Positions 25,995 to 34,428 are shown, counted from the first letter of the stretch. The stretch: DNA of 64,000 bases from Eubacteriaceae bacterium (GCA_910575665.1 CAJTFB010000014.1:31610-95609), one strand, 5' to 3'. Numbers and translations are program-made. The notes: a model not told the origin generated them from the letters alone.

Positions 25995-26980
25995 TGCGCG
26001 TAAATATTTATTATGGAGGTCGCGGACTCATAGATGATCCTACCCTATTTACCATTGATAAAATTTCGCAGGTTCTGGATGAACTTCGTGTAAATGTGGA
26101 AAGATATAATTTATATGAGGATAAAAGCGGGATTTCGGTATTGCCCAAGACATTAAAAGAAGCGGATGGTGTGATTCTTGCGGCATCTATAGAGTGGCTT
26201 GGGATCGGAGGATACTTACAGCAGTTTTTGGATGCCTGTTGGCTTTACGGGGATAAAGAGAGCATACAACATATCTATATGCTTCCCGTGGTCATGGCGA
26301 CGACCTATGGGGAGAGAGAGGCACAGACAGCGCTGATCAAGGCGTGGGAGATGCTTGGCGGCGTACCCTGTGAGGGAGTATGCGCCTATGTGGATAACCA
26401 TGTGGAATTCGAGACAAATCCAGACTATAATCTGATGATTGAAAAATGTGCGGAAAATTTTTACCGTACTATCTCAAAGAAAATGGTGGCTTTCCCCAGC
26501 AGTAGTTATCAGGTCAAAAAGACGGTGCTGCGGAGCAATACCCTTTCTTTGACGCCGCAGGAAAGTGAACAGCTTTCAGCTTACGTATCCAATGATCATT
26601 ATGTTAAAAAACAGAAGGAAGATATCGAGGAACTGGCAAACCTGTTTAAGGAAATGCTGGATGGAGATGATAATCCGGACCGTTATATTTCGGAGCTAAA
26701 ATCGCATTTTGTACCAATGGATGATATGCAGGCAGTATTTCAAATTGATCTGACTGATGAAAATAGGAGCCTTGTTATAGAGGTGGACAATGATCATTTA
26801 AACTGCTATTTTGGCAGTGTCCAGAATCCGGATGTAACAGCGAAGACCAAAAGTGCGATATTCAATGATATTCTGGCTGGTACAAAACCATTTCAAAATG
26901 CTTTTATGTCAGGAGAATTATCTGCTCAGGGAAATTTTAAGGTGCTGAGAAATTTTGATACCGTATTCCGTTTTGAGTAA
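25994..26980 (+). CDS. flavodoxin-like domain fused to SCP2 sterol-carrier domain
   Basis: 328 residues from ATG 25994, overlapping the rhomboid stop by one base. Residues 1-165 look like an NADPH-dependent FMN-reductase/flavodoxin fold (VNIYYGGRGLIDDP, ADGVILAASIEWLGIGGYLQ, VVMATTYGEREAQ). Residues 205-328 look like an SCP2 lipid-binding domain (MQAVFQIDLTDENRSLVIEV, VTAKTKSAIFNDILAGT, FMSGELSAQGNFKVLRNF). The pairing suggests flavin chemistry on, or sensing of, a lipid-like ligand. No substrate can be named. Confidence 0.78.
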   Translation: MRVNIYYGGRGLIDDPTLFTIDKISQVLDELRVNVERYNLYEDKSGISVLPKTLKEADGVILAASIEWLGIGGYLQQFLDACWLYGDKESIQHIYMLPVVMATTYGEREAQTALIKAWEMLGGVPCEGVCAYVDNHVEFETNPDYNLMIEKCAENFYRTISKKMVAFPSSSYQVKKTVLRSNTLSLTPQESEQLSAYVSNDHYVKKQKEDIEELANLFKEMLDGDDNPDRYISELKSHFVPMDDMQAVFQIDLTDENRSLVIEVDNDHLNCYFGSVQNPDVTAKTKSAIFNDILAGTKPFQNAFMSGELSAQGNFKVLRNFDTVFRFE

Positions 26981-27006
26981 ATTAATGAAAAGAGAGGTAG
27001 ATTCAG

Positions 27007-27417
27007 ATGGCAGATGAAAATTGTATTTTTTGTAAAATCATAGCAGGAGAGATTCCTTCCACAGCGGTGTACGAAGACGAAGACTTTCGCGCAATCTTAG
27101 ACGTAAATCCAGCTGCCAGAGGGCATGTGATCATCCTGCCGAAAAAACATGCTGCGAATATCTTTGAGCTGGATGAAGCAGAGGCGTCCAAGGTATTTCC
27201 CATTGCCAAAAAGATTGCAACTGCAGTGATGAAGACTTATCACTGTGACGGGGTGAACATTCTGCAAAATAACGGAGAGGCGGCTGGACAGACCGTATTT
27301 CATCTTCATGTACATGTGGTTCCACGATACTATGGAGATGGTGTAAATATCATGTGGAAAGCGGGGGAAACTCCAGATCTTCAGGCTGTAGCAGACGAGA
27401 TTAAAAAGAATTTATAA
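27007..27417 (+). CDS. hinT: HIT family nucleotide hydrolase (HinT-like)
   Basis: 136 residues, ATG 27007 with GAGAGGTAG before it. N-terminal CIFCKIIAGEIPS and the histidine triad HLHVHVVPRY (near residues 99-108) are diagnostic. HinT proteins hydrolyse adenosine 5'-phosphoramidates. Complete length. Situated 26 bases after the flavodoxin-SCP2 gene and 18 before murG. Confidence 0.95.
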   Translation: MADENCIFCKIIAGEIPSTAVYEDEDFRAILDVNPAARGHVIILPKKHAANIFELDEAEASKVFPIAKKIATAVMKTYHCDGVNILQNNGEAAGQTVFHLHVHVVPRYYGDGVNIMWKAGETPDLQAVADEIKKNL

Positions 27418-27435
27418 CTGGGGGGATCGATAGGA

Positions 27436-28503
27436 TTGAAGAAGATAATACTGACTGGTGGGGGAACAGCGGGGCATGTGACGCCGAATATTGCATTGAT
27501 CCCTGAACTCCAGAAACGGGGATATGAGATTCATTATATTGGTTCCAAAGATGGGATCGAGACGAAACTGATGGCGGAGTTTGATATTCCATACTATGGA
27601 ATATCGTCCGGAAAACTGCGCAGATATTTTGATGTGAAGAACTTTACAGATCCGGCGAGAATACTAAAAGGTTATGTAGAGGCTGCCAGGATCATAAAAA
27701 AGATAAAACCAGATGTTATCTTTTCAAAGGGTGGTTTTGTGACTGTTCCGGTTGTCATGGCGGCAAAGAGGAAGAAGGTACCTTGTGTTCTTCATGAATC
27801 TGATATCTCACCGGGGCTTGCTAACCGCCTTTGTCTGCCGTCGGCAACGGCAATTTGTGCCAACTTTCCAGAGACACTTTCGCATCTGCCAGAGGAAAAA
27901 GCGTATCTTACAGGCTCCCCGATTCGAAAAGAACTGTTTTCTGGCAATCGCTTAAAGGGCCTTGATTTTTGTAATTTTTCTTCTGGAAAACCGGTAATTC
28001 TGGTGATCGGTGGAAGCCTTGGCTCCGTCCGGGTCAATGAGGCTGTCCGGGATATTCTTCCTGAGTTGCTGAAAGATTATCAAGTGATTCATCTGTGCGG
28101 AAAAGATAAGGTAGATGAGGCATTAAAAGGGACGGAAGGATATGTTCAGTTTGAATATATCCAAAAAGAATTATGCGATCTTCTAGATGCAGCGGATCTT
28201 GTTATTTCCCGCGCTGGTGCCAATGCGATCTGTGAGCTGCTGGCGCTTCATAAGCCTAATATATTGATCCCTTTGTCTATGGAAGTAAGCAGAGGAGACC
28301 AGATTTTAAATGCAGAATCCTTTGAAAAGCAAGGCTTTAGTTATGTGATCCATGAAGAGGAACTTACCAGTGATCGGCTTTTGGAGGCAGTGAAAAAAGT
28401 ATATGAGGGCAGGAATGAATATATTCACTCTATGGAAGCGAGTGACCAGCACAATGCAGTGGTAAAAGTAGCGGATATCATAGACGAAGTAAGAATAAAG
28501 TAA
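27436..28503 (+). CDS. murG: undecaprenyl-PP-MurNAc-pentapeptide GlcNAc transferase
   Basis: 355 residues starting at TTG 27436. The N-terminal glycine-rich loop GGGTAGHVTPNIALIP, GSKDGIETKLM and the C-terminal UDP-GlcNAc site (SRAGANAICELLALHKPNIL) identify MurG, which makes lipid II at the inner face of the membrane. It lies outside the usual division-cell-wall cluster and is the paralogous type common in Clostridia, so a second murG may exist elsewhere. Confidence 0.92.
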   Translation: MKKIILTGGGTAGHVTPNIALIPELQKRGYEIHYIGSKDGIETKLMAEFDIPYYGISSGKLRRYFDVKNFTDPARILKGYVEAARIIKKIKPDVIFSKGGFVTVPVVMAAKRKKVPCVLHESDISPGLANRLCLPSATAICANFPETLSHLPEEKAYLTGSPIRKELFSGNRLKGLDFCNFSSGKPVILVIGGSLGSVRVNEAVRDILPELLKDYQVIHLCGKDKVDEALKGTEGYVQFEYIQKELCDLLDAADLVISRAGANAICELLALHKPNILIPLSMEVSRGDQILNAESFEKQGFSYVIHEEELTSDRLLEAVKKVYEGRNEYIHSMEASDQHNAVVKVADIIDEVRIK

Positions 28504-28667
28504 AAGTTTGTCACTTCCTGTCATACGAAAATGTCATATTATATCAGCGGTATCTGTACAGGAATATCAGGAATCTGATATACTGTACAAAAGGACGGTG
28601 CCGCCGTTCCTGTCACAATTCGTGCCAAAAGGCAGATAATTGTAATTATCAGGAAGTGAGGTATGAT

Positions 28668-29339
28668 ATGAGAGATGTAATGTATTTGATAATTGGATTT
28701 GGATTTTTGTGTTTTGTGATCAAGTTATTTGTGAGCAGAATGTACCGAAGACTAATCCGGGCCGCCGGGCAGATGGGAAAATCGGAACATCCGCTTATGA
28801 AAATGCTGCTAAAAAAATTTGAGACATGCTATCAACTAAAAATGGGAGTTGAAAATGTTGAAATTTTTGTGGACAAGTATTTGAATTCGTACCGGGCAGC
28901 AGGTGTTCATCTCTACACTTGGGAGGTACTGGGAGATGTAATGTTTGGAATTACACTTCTGACAAGCCTTCTTGCTAATTTGTACATAGCAGTTCTGGAC
29001 AGTGACCGTAGAATGATGATGGAATTTCTGTTTGTGGGAATTGCAATATGTGGAATTATTATTTTGGAAGACATCTGTTTAAATCTTCGATTTCGAAGGA
29101 AGAGATTGCTGGTTGAGGTGCGGGATTACCTGGAAAACATCTATAAACCGAGACTGGAAAACCAGGTATTTAAGCATGAAGAGATGGAAGAATACCATAG
29201 GGAGTATTTTGAAGAGGAGCGGGCGCAGCTTGAAGAACTGTTGTCTATGAAACAGGAAGAGGAGACTCCTGTTAAAATTGAATTTACAAAGGAAGAAGAG
29301 GCTGTGATCGAGGAAGTATTGAAAGAATATATGGTCTAA
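28668..29339 (+). CDS. conserved membrane protein of unknown function
   Basis: 223 residues from ATG 28668 (GGAAGTGAGG upstream). One N-terminal membrane segment (residues 4-20), a basic linker (RMYRRLIRAAGQMG), two further segments (about 85-105 and 118-135), and a long acidic helical C-terminus (residues 145-223) rich in Glu that is probably cytoplasmic. Family not recognised. It lies between murG and pgi, each with its own likely transcription start. Confidence 0.65.
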   Translation: MRDVMYLIIGFGFLCFVIKLFVSRMYRRLIRAAGQMGKSEHPLMKMLLKKFETCYQLKMGVENVEIFVDKYLNSYRAAGVHLYTWEVLGDVMFGITLLTSLLANLYIAVLDSDRRMMMEFLFVGIAICGIIILEDICLNLRFRRKRLLVEVRDYLENIYKPRLENQVFKHEEMEEYHREYFEEERAQLEELLSMKQEEETPVKIEFTKEEEAVIEEVLKEYMV

Positions 29340-29375
29340 TGCAGTGCTAAGTTGTGTTACAAGGCTGGGTTGGAC

Positions 29376-29404
29376 TTGTGTTTTGACAGCCGGTTTGATA
29401 TAAT
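29376..29404 (+). promoter_or_regulatory. promoter of pgi
   Basis: TTGTGT (29376-29381), 17 bases, TATAAT (29399-29404), followed by about 65 bases of leader before the pgi ATG. A better TTGACA at 29383 is too close to the -10 to work with it. Confidence 0.5.
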
Positions 29405-29475
29405 GAAGTTATCAGATTGGCACAATGAGCCAATTCAAAAGTTTATTTCTCGAAGTGAAAAGAAAGGGGCGAAGT

Positions 29476-30825
29476 ATGAACAAGCATGTTACATTTGATT
29501 ATTCACTGGCAAAGAAGTTTATCAGCGATGATGAAGTAAAATCTATGGCCGATATTGCGGCGGCAGCGAAAGAAACTTTGGTGAGTAAAAGTGGTGCCGG
29601 AAACGATTTTCTTGGATGGATCGATCTTCCGGAAGATTATGATAAGGATGAATTTGACAGGATCAAGAAGGCGGCACAGAAGATTCAGTCTGACTCAGAG
29701 GTTCTTGTTGTGATCGGTATCGGAGGCTCTTATCTCGGTGCCAGAGCTGCTATCGAATTTTTGAGACATGGATTTTATAACTGTGTAGACAAGTCAGTGC
29801 GTAAGACACCTGAGATTTATTATGCAGGAAATAGTATCAGTGGAACATATCTGTCTCAGTTGATCGAAACCATTGGGGATCGGGATTTTTCTGTCAACAT
29901 CATCAGTAAATCAGGGACGACCACAGAGCCAGCGATTGCTTTCCGTGTATTTAAGGAAATGCTTGAGAATAAATATGGTAAGGAAGAGGCTGCGAAGCGG
30001 ATTTATGCTACTACGGATAAAGCAAAGGGAGCGCTGAAGAACCTTGCTACAGAAGAGGGCTATGAGAGTTTTGTAGTGCCAGATGATGTGGGAGGACGTT
30101 TTTCAGTATTGACTGCTGTAGGCTTGCTCCCAATTGCAGTGAGTGGCGCGGATCTGGATCTGTTAATGGAGGGGGCACAGAGCATGAGAAAGCTCTGTCT
30201 GGAGAGCCCCGTGAGTGATAATAATTCAGTATTGTATGCGGCGATTCGGAATATTCTTCTTAGAAAGGGAAAATCCGTAGAGGTTCTTGCGAATTATGAA
30301 CCGTTTTTCCATTATGTGAGTGAGTGGTGGAAACAGTTGTATGGAGAGAGCGAGGGAAAAGATCAGAAGGGTATTTTTCCTGCCAGCGTGGATCTGACTA
30401 CGGACCTCCATTCGATGGGACAGTTTATCCAGGATGGATCCCGTATCATGTTTGAGACGGTAATGGAATTAGAGAGCCCAGCGATGGATATTACCTTGAA
30501 GGAAGAGCCGGTAGATCTGGATGGTCTGAATTATCTCGCAGGCAAGACTCTGGATTTTGTAAATAAGAATGCCATGAAAGGAACACAGCTGGCTCATACA
30601 GACGGAAATGTTCCTAATCTCGTGATCCGTGTTCCAGAACAAAACGAATTTTATCTCGGAGAACTGTTTTATTTCTTCGAGTTTGCCTGTGGAGTGAGCG
30701 GATATATTCTTGGAGTGAATCCGTTTAATCAGCCGGGAGTGGAGAGCTACAAGAAAAATATGTTCGCCCTTCTTGGCAAACCAGGATTTGAAGAACAGCG
30801 GGAAGAGCTTTTGAAAAGACTTTGA
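29476..30825 (+). CDS. pgi: glucose-6-phosphate isomerase
   Basis: 449 residues from ATG 29476 (AAAGGGGCGAAG upstream; the frame is open earlier but unlikely translated). Motifs [31 protein letters not shown] and [16 protein letters not shown] are the sugar-phosphate-binding SIS-type loops. Interconverts glucose-6-P and fructose-6-P in glycolysis. Complete, short clostridial/Bacillus-type Pgi. Followed by a stem-loop. Confidence 0.97.
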   Translation: MNKHVTFDYSLAKKFISDDEVKSMADIAAAAKETLVSKSGAGNDFLGWIDLPEDYDKDEFDRIKKAAQKIQSDSEVLVVIGIGGSYLGARAAIEFLRHGFYNCVDKSVRKTPEIYYAGNSISGTYLSQLIETIGDRDFSVNIISKSGTTTEPAIAFRVFKEMLENKYGKEEAAKRIYATTDKAKGALKNLATEEGYESFVVPDDVGGRFSVLTAVGLLPIAVSGADLDLLMEGAQSMRKLCLESPVSDNNSVLYAAIRNILLRKGKSVEVLANYEPFFHYVSEWWKQLYGESEGKDQKGIFPASVDLTTDLHSMGQFIQDGSRIMFETVMELESPAMDITLKEEPVDLDGLNYLAGKTLDFVNKNAMKGTQLAHTDGNVPNLVIRVPEQNEFYLGELFYFFEFACGVSGYILGVNPFNQPGVESYKKNMFALLGKPGFEEQREELLKRL

Positions 30826-30839
30826 TGAATATTGATTAT

Positions 30840-30876
30840 AACGATGAGAAACACGCTTTGCGGGTTTCTCATCGTT
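30840..30876 (+). terminator. stem-loop after pgi
   Basis: AACGATGAGAAAC (30840-30852) pairs perfectly with GTTTCTCATCGTT (30864-30876) around an 11-base loop. The T-tract is short (TTCG), so termination strength is uncertain. Confidence 0.6.
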
Positions 30877-30912
30877 CGTGGGCGGCGCATGGCTTGTGCC
30901 TTCCGCGCAAAT

Positions 30913-30954
30913 AAAACAGACAGGAGATTCGTCAGAATGAATCCTGTCTGTTTT
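30913..30954. terminator. bidirectional terminator between pgi and ferredoxin
   Basis: AAAACAGACAGGAGATTC (30913-30930) pairs with GAATCCTGTCTGTTTT (30939-30954) with one bulge. T-runs flank both sides, so it can end the pgi transcript and the minus-strand ferredoxin transcript. Confidence 0.75.
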
Positions 30955-31006
30955 AATTCTGCTGTAAACCGCTATAAGAAAAATACAGTTTGTATGTAAC
31001 ACTGTA

Positions 31007-31174
31007 TTAGTTCTCAATAGCGCCTGTAGGACATGTAGAAGCACATGCTCCACAATCCAAACATGCGTCAGCATCGATCTCGAAATGTGCAGAACCTTCT
31101 GAAATTGCTCCAGCAGGGCAGTCAGCTGCACAAGAACCACAACTGATGCAAGCATCTGTAATAGTGTATGCCAT
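31007..31174 (-). CDS. 2[4Fe-4S] ferredoxin
   Basis: 55 residues, start ATG 31174 with GGAGGATATTAT upstream. Two CxxCxxCxxxCP clusters, CISCGSCAADCP and CLDCGACASTCP, each followed by (A/T)GAI, make this a classical clostridial ferredoxin. Low-potential electron carrier for pyruvate:ferredoxin oxidoreductase and hydrogenase. Confidence 0.97.
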   Translation of the reverse strand: MAYTITDACISCGSCAADCPAGAISEGSAHFEIDADACLDCGACASTCPTGAIEN

Positions 31175-31206
31175 GATAATATCCTCCTTTTCTAGTAGAT
31201 ATCATC

Positions 31207-31235
31207 ATTCTAATACAAATTGAGGAAAAATACAA
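31207..31235 (-). promoter_or_regulatory. promoter of the ferredoxin gene
   Basis: On the minus strand TTGTAT (31235-31230), 17 bases, TAGAAT (31212-31207); the ATG follows about 33 bases on. Confidence 0.6.
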
Positions 31236-31274
31236 GTAAAATTTGACTGAACCCGATAGGTTTTGTACATACTA

Positions 31275-31336
31275 AAGCTAGCACATCATTTTATTCGTTG
31301 TACTAGCTTGACATTTGTGCTTCAAGTGAATATAAT
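31275..31336 (+). promoter_or_regulatory. promoter with overlapping dyad, upstream of DUF1858
   Basis: A near-perfect promoter: TTGACA (31308-31313), 17 bases, TATAAT (31331-31336). An inverted repeat AAGCTAGCAC (31275-31284) / GTACTAGCTT (31300-31309), 9 of 10 matched, ends inside the -35 box, where a repressor or activator could act. Confidence 0.75.
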
Positions 31337-31370
31337 CGAAGTGGTACTGTTTTTGAAAGGAGGATCAGAG

Positions 31371-31583
31371 ATGATGGAAGTTACGAAGGACATGCTTATC
31401 GGTGAAATTCTTACAAAGGATCAGACAATTGCTGCGATTCTTATGGCATCTGGTATGCATTGTGTAGGGTGTCCTGCTTCTCAGGGGGAAAGCCTGGAAG
31501 AAGCAGCTATGGTTCATGGTATCGATTGTGATGAGTTAGTATCTAAAATAAATGAATATCTGGCAAATAAAGCAAGTGTATAA
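31371..31583 (+). CDS. DUF1858 domain redox-type small protein
   Basis: 70 residues from ATG 31371 (AAAGGAGGATCAGAG upstream). A single DUF1858 domain: [15 protein letters not shown], then [17 protein letters not shown] with the CxxC pair, then a helical C-terminus. The family includes the hybrid-cluster-protein-associated redox disulfide domain. Likely a small thiol-redox or cluster-related protein in an anaerobe; partner unknown. Monocistronic, with a strong promoter and a terminator. Confidence 0.85.
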   Translation: MMEVTKDMLIGEILTKDQTIAAILMASGMHCVGCPASQGESLEEAAMVHGIDCDELVSKINEYLANKASV

Positions 31584-31616
31584 ATGCAAATGCCGCTGTT
31601 CAACAGACAAATTGTA

Positions 31617-31661
31617 AAAGACAGCCGTTTTTCCAAAATAGAAAAAGCGGCTGTCTTTTTG
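31617..31661 (+). terminator. intrinsic terminator after DUF1858
   Basis: AAAAGACAGCCG (from 31617) pairs with CGGCTGTCTTTT (to 31660), the stem extended by TTTTTC/GAAAAA, followed by T. The sequence can also terminate the minus-strand mecA-like transcript. Confidence 0.8.
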
Positions 31662-31693
31662 TAAATACGTTAAAGGGTGATCATGCACCCAGA

Positions 31694-32512
31694 TCAAAGC
31701 AATGATAGACGGGTGATCGCATCATCCTTCAGTATCAACTTGTAATGTTCATTGAAGAAATCTTGTGTGGCGTAGGTCAGTGCTTCTTTTTTTCCGAATT
31801 CACTCACGATGGAGCAGATCCGGTCAAAGGGCAGTTTACCATCATGCCGATTTAGAAGCAGGTAGTATCTGCAGGTATCTTCATCTTTCCACATGCTATT
31901 TTTTCCCATATAAAAACGGTAAATAGCTTTTGAAGCGCCTACTGCAAAGTTTAGGGATGAAAATGAATATAATCTGCCAAACTCCAGCGGAATCTGTCTA
32001 TTCTCTGATTCAGCAGCAGCTTTCTTTTTTTTGTTCTTTTTCAAAATCTCATGAAGAGGAACAAACTCTGTGCCATGATCAGATTCGGAAGCATTTTCGA
32101 TAATATCATTTAACTGTTCAAAACAATTAATCAAGTCTCCATGATAATCATCTTCTGGCAATTCTTCGGAGTCATCATCGTAATATTCCTCCACTTCATC
32201 TGAATCGTCGTCATATCTATCTGCAATATTTCCAAATCTAGAAAATTTTTCTTCAAATTCTTCCGGATCCTCCACCTTGGTGATCACAAGTACAATGGAC
32301 TCCTTAGAGGTAGGGATAGCTTCGATCATAAGAGGAATATCATCTGCTTCAAATCCGAAATCCATGTTTGCCTGTTCCATCATATCTCGAAAAAGCTCTT
32401 TTGCTTTGTCAGAGCCATATGCCAATTCACTGATTTTTAAATGACGCTCGATCAGATCGTGCTTACTTAGGGTGCAGCGAATCTGATTATCATTGATGCG
32501 TTCTATTCTCAC
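31694..32512 (-). CDS. mecA: MecA-like adaptor protein
   Basis: 272 residues, start GTG 32512 behind AGGAAGTGAG. The N-terminal domain (IERINDNQIRCTLSKHDL, ELFRDMMEQANMDFGF) and C-terminal domain (RLYSFSSLNFAVGASKAIYR) match MecA, linked by a very acidic, disordered stretch (about 105-130, DDDSDEVEEYYDDDSEE). In Bacillus MecA delivers ComK and other substrates to the ClpC protease. Whether ComK exists here is unknown; adaptor function for ClpC is inferred from the family. Confidence 0.87.
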   Translation of the reverse strand: MRIERINDNQIRCTLSKHDLIERHLKISELAYGSDKAKELFRDMMEQANMDFGFEADDIPLMIEAIPTSKESIVLVITKVEDPEEFEEKFSRFGNIADRYDDDSDEVEEYYDDDSEELPEDDYHGDLINCFEQLNDIIENASESDHGTEFVPLHEILKKNKKKKAAAESENRQIPLEFGRLYSFSSLNFAVGASKAIYRFYMGKNSMWKDEDTCRYYLLLNRHDGKLPFDRICSIVSEFGKKEALTYATQDFFNEHYKLILKDDAITRLSLL

Positions 32513-32552
32513 AAGCTCACTTCCTTTCCGATTTATTTGATGTTGTATGAAA

Positions 32553-32581
32553 AGTATAAGTTATTATATAAATAAAGTCAA
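32553..32581 (-). promoter_or_regulatory. promoter of mecA
   Basis: On the minus strand TTGACT (32581-32576), 17 bases, TATACT (32558-32553). Confidence 0.65.
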
Positions 32582-32660
32582 CATATTAAAGGTAAAAAAT
32601 ATTGGAAAATTGTAAAGAAATTTGTGACAATTTACACGAATTATGGTTAACTTATGTTCA

Positions 32661-32710
32661 AACGACAGTTTTTACGTATAAACGACAGTTTTCGCGTACA
32701 TACGACACTT
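32661..32710 (+). repeat. three direct repeats at exact 20-bp spacing (putative LytTR-type sites)
   Basis: AACGACAGTT starts at 32661 and again at 32681; TACGACACTT starts at 32701. The sequence between is also similar (TTTACGTATA, TTCGCGTACA). The two-helical-turn spacing and ACAGTT core resemble binding sites of LytTR response regulators such as AgrA and VirR. Directly upstream of the promoter at 32709-32738. Related GTGTCGTT boxes at 20 bp lie before agrD (62638-62665). Confidence 0.7.
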
Positions 32711-32738
32711 GATTTTTATCCTGAAAAAATATTATAAT
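32709..32738 (+). promoter_or_regulatory. promoter downstream of the direct repeats
   Basis: TATAAT at 32733-32738 with TTGATT at 32709-32714 and an 18-base spacer. The weak -35 abutting the third repeat suggests activator dependence. Confidence 0.6.
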
Positions 32739-32754
32739 ATAGGAGAGATAAAAA

Positions 32755-32808
32755 ATGTTCGTGAAGGGGGGATGTATTTGGTTTGGGGCGGAAGGTTCAA
32801 TCTGGTAA
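32755..32808 (+). CDS. 17-residue mini-ORF in the repeat-controlled transcript
   Basis: ATG 32755 has AGGAGA eight bases upstream, an excellent ribosome site, and encodes MFVKGGCIWFGAEGSIW before TAA. It is the first ORF after the promoter at 32709-32738. It could be a leader peptide (two Trp, one Cys), a short secreted or signal peptide, or a chance ORF in a regulatory RNA. No family is known to me. Confidence 0.35.
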   Translation: MFVKGGCIWFGAEGSIW

Positions 32809-32986
32809 CTTTCCTGATTACAGTCTAATTTTCTAATAAGCAGGGTCGCTCAAAATTCCATAAAATAAGCGAATAAGCAGTTGAATATCAAGTTGAATAT
32901 TTTTTATCTTTATACTTTATGTAAAGGGATAGATTTTACGCATCACGGTGTACACTTCCTTTTTCATGCAGTACAGGAGGGATAAA

Positions 32987-33202
32987 ATGAGAGAAACTTC
33001 ATGGCTCCAGGAAGAGCTAGATCGGGCAAAAAAACAGGGACTTACGGTTCATATTGAAGGAAAAGCGTGTCAATATCAAGATCCAGCAAAGTTCTTTCAT
33101 CTGTTGGAAGAGCCCTCATATATGCTCGATTATGTTAGTGATGAAAATGGAAAGATCACGGGCATTTGCTTTGATAAAGTAAATGAAGATGATTTTTCCT
33201 GA
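32987..33202 (+). CDS. hypothetical protein, 71 residues
   Basis: ATG 32987 follows GGAGGGATAAA at ideal distance. The protein is charged and soluble, beginning SWLQEELDRAKKQGLTVHIE and continuing PAKFFHLLEEPSYMLDYVSD and GKITGICFDKVNED. No recognised domain. Its transcript probably starts at the repeat-controlled promoter about 250 bases upstream. Codon use looks like that of its neighbours. Confidence 0.6.
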   Translation: MRETSWLQEELDRAKKQGLTVHIEGKACQYQDPAKFFHLLEEPSYMLDYVSDENGKITGICFDKVNEDDFS

Positions 33203-33236
33203 CGAAGCGTATTGACAGGAGACATACATATCCAGA

Positions 33237-33416
33237 GTGCAAATTTATTTAGGGGATAAAGATGTATGGATTCTAATGGTGGGAAAAGGGAACATAATAT
33301 TTGATATCGAGGAAGAGGGCTGCCCTTGGGGTGGTTCTCTTTCTATCCTAAAGCAAGCTAAAAAATGGAAATATCCGGTTGCTGTAGCAAAATTGGAAAA
33401 AATTTGTTATAATTGA
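33237..33416 (+). CDS. possible small hypothetical protein
   Basis: An open frame of 59 residues from GTG 33237 (or 46 from ATG 33276): VQIYLGDKDVWILMVGKG, then IFDIEEEGCPWGGSLSILKQ. The sequence looks protein-like, but no ribosome site lies at good distance from either start, so it may be a decayed gene. In-frame sequence upstream is stopped at 33216. Confidence 0.3.
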   Translation: MQIYLGDKDVWILMVGKGNIIFDIEEEGCPWGGSLSILKQAKKWKYPVAVAKLEKICYN

Positions 33417-33474
33417 GTCAGTCATTGTTGTAAAAAGCATGGATTGAAAAACAGGAGGATAAGATAAGAAAGAA

Positions 33475-34428
33475 ATGTTATTTTTTGAGATTGTGGGAGC
33501 ATATTACGGTGCATTTTTTATATGGCAGCTGGTAACAGGGATCATGAATATGCTGTCAGGAAAGATTTTGGGCGGTATGAAGTTCCATTCTATCCGATTT
33601 TTGAATTTCAAGATTGGTGAAAGTCAGGGAAGACTTACGCTGAGCAAGGATAGGGTTTGTTTTCTTCCCCAGTTTAAGATATTACATACACCTGAGTCAA
33701 TGGCAGACAAGAGGCGCAGGACAGTGGCACTGTCAGCGGGTGCTTTCTCCGGATTTACAGTCTATGGTATGTTCTGTCTGCTGGTGTACCGCCTGGCAGC
33801 AGGCACAGAATTTTTCCGGATGTTTATACTGGGGGCGATCATTGTTTTTGCATTTGGATTATATCAATTTTTAATCATGATTTTTTCAGGTTTGGGAAAT
33901 TCAACTCAAGCGGTAATGCAACGGAAGAATGAACAGATTCTCTCATTTATGATGGAAGGAACACACCCGGCTCAGCTTGGGGACTGGCTGGCAGAAGAGG
34001 TGGAATTATCCGGTGCAGGTCTCGCTGAAAAAAATAAATATATTCAGTTTCAGTATTTCTCTGCATTAGAAATGGGAGATGAGGAGCGGGTGAGCCAGCT
34101 GATACATAAGATGGAGGAAGCGCTGCCCCAAAATGTGCCGGATTTCCTAGGCGGTATCTGCGGTGAACTTATATTTTATTATTCGTATCTGGAAAAGGAT
34201 CTGAGTAAGGCGGAGAGGTATAAAAACCAGGCTCCATCTATGATCGAGAACGATATGGATCTGAATGGCAGGAGGGTGTATGCCTATTATCTCTATGGAA
34301 AAGAGGCAGATACCGATAAGATCCTAGAAGTGATCGCGGAAGGGCTGGCAGTGGCACAGGAATACCCAATGCCCGGAAATATTCCTATGGAGACGAAGCT
34401 GCTGCAGTATTTAAGGGATCTATTGTAG
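33475..34428 (+). CDS. membrane protein of unknown function with helical cytoplasmic C-terminus
   Basis: 317 residues. Three hydrophobic segments (about 4-25, 85-108, 112-135) surround a loop of about 55 residues. The C-terminal 160 residues are helical, with alternation reminiscent of TPR-like repeats (YFSALEMGDEERVSQLIHKM, LEKDLSKAERYKNQAP). AGGAGG lies about 17 bases before ATG 33475, further than ideal, with no better in-frame start seen. Family not recognised. Confidence 0.6.
   Translation: MLFFEIVGAYYGAFFIWQLVTGIMNMLSGKILGGMKFHSIRFLNFKIGESQGRLTLSKDRVCFLPQFKILHTPESMADKRRRTVALSAGAFSGFTVYGMFCLLVYRLAAGTEFFRMFILGAIIVFAFGLYQFLIMIFSGLGNSTQAVMQRKNEQILSFMMEGTHPAQLGDWLAEEVELSGAGLAEKNKYIQFQYFSALEMGDEERVSQLIHKMEEALPQNVPDFLGGICGELIFYYSYLEKDLSKAERYKNQAPSMIENDMDLNGRRVYAYYLYGKEADTDKILEVIAEGLAVAQEYPMPGNIPMETKLLQYLRDLL

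Larger units (their letters stand above)
32513..32986. other. regulatory intergenic region between mecA and a 71-residue ORF
   Basis: 474 bases holding the mecA promoter, three direct repeats at 20-bp spacing, a plus-strand promoter and a 17-codon ORF (listed separately). From 32809 to 32986 no longer ORF was seen, only AT-rich sequence with a short direct repeat TTGAATAT (32882, 32894). The transcript from the internal promoter would run into the ORF at 32987. Confidence 0.6.

Noticed and set aside
29383..29404. TTGACA with TATAAT before pgi
   Set aside because: Only 10 bases apart, not a usable spacing; the TTGTGT-17-TATAAT reading was preferred.
30469..31155. 228-codon minus-strand ORF across pgi end and ferredoxin
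   Set aside because: It runs antisense to pgi and out of frame with the clear ferredoxin CDS, has no ribosome site and no recognisable domain.
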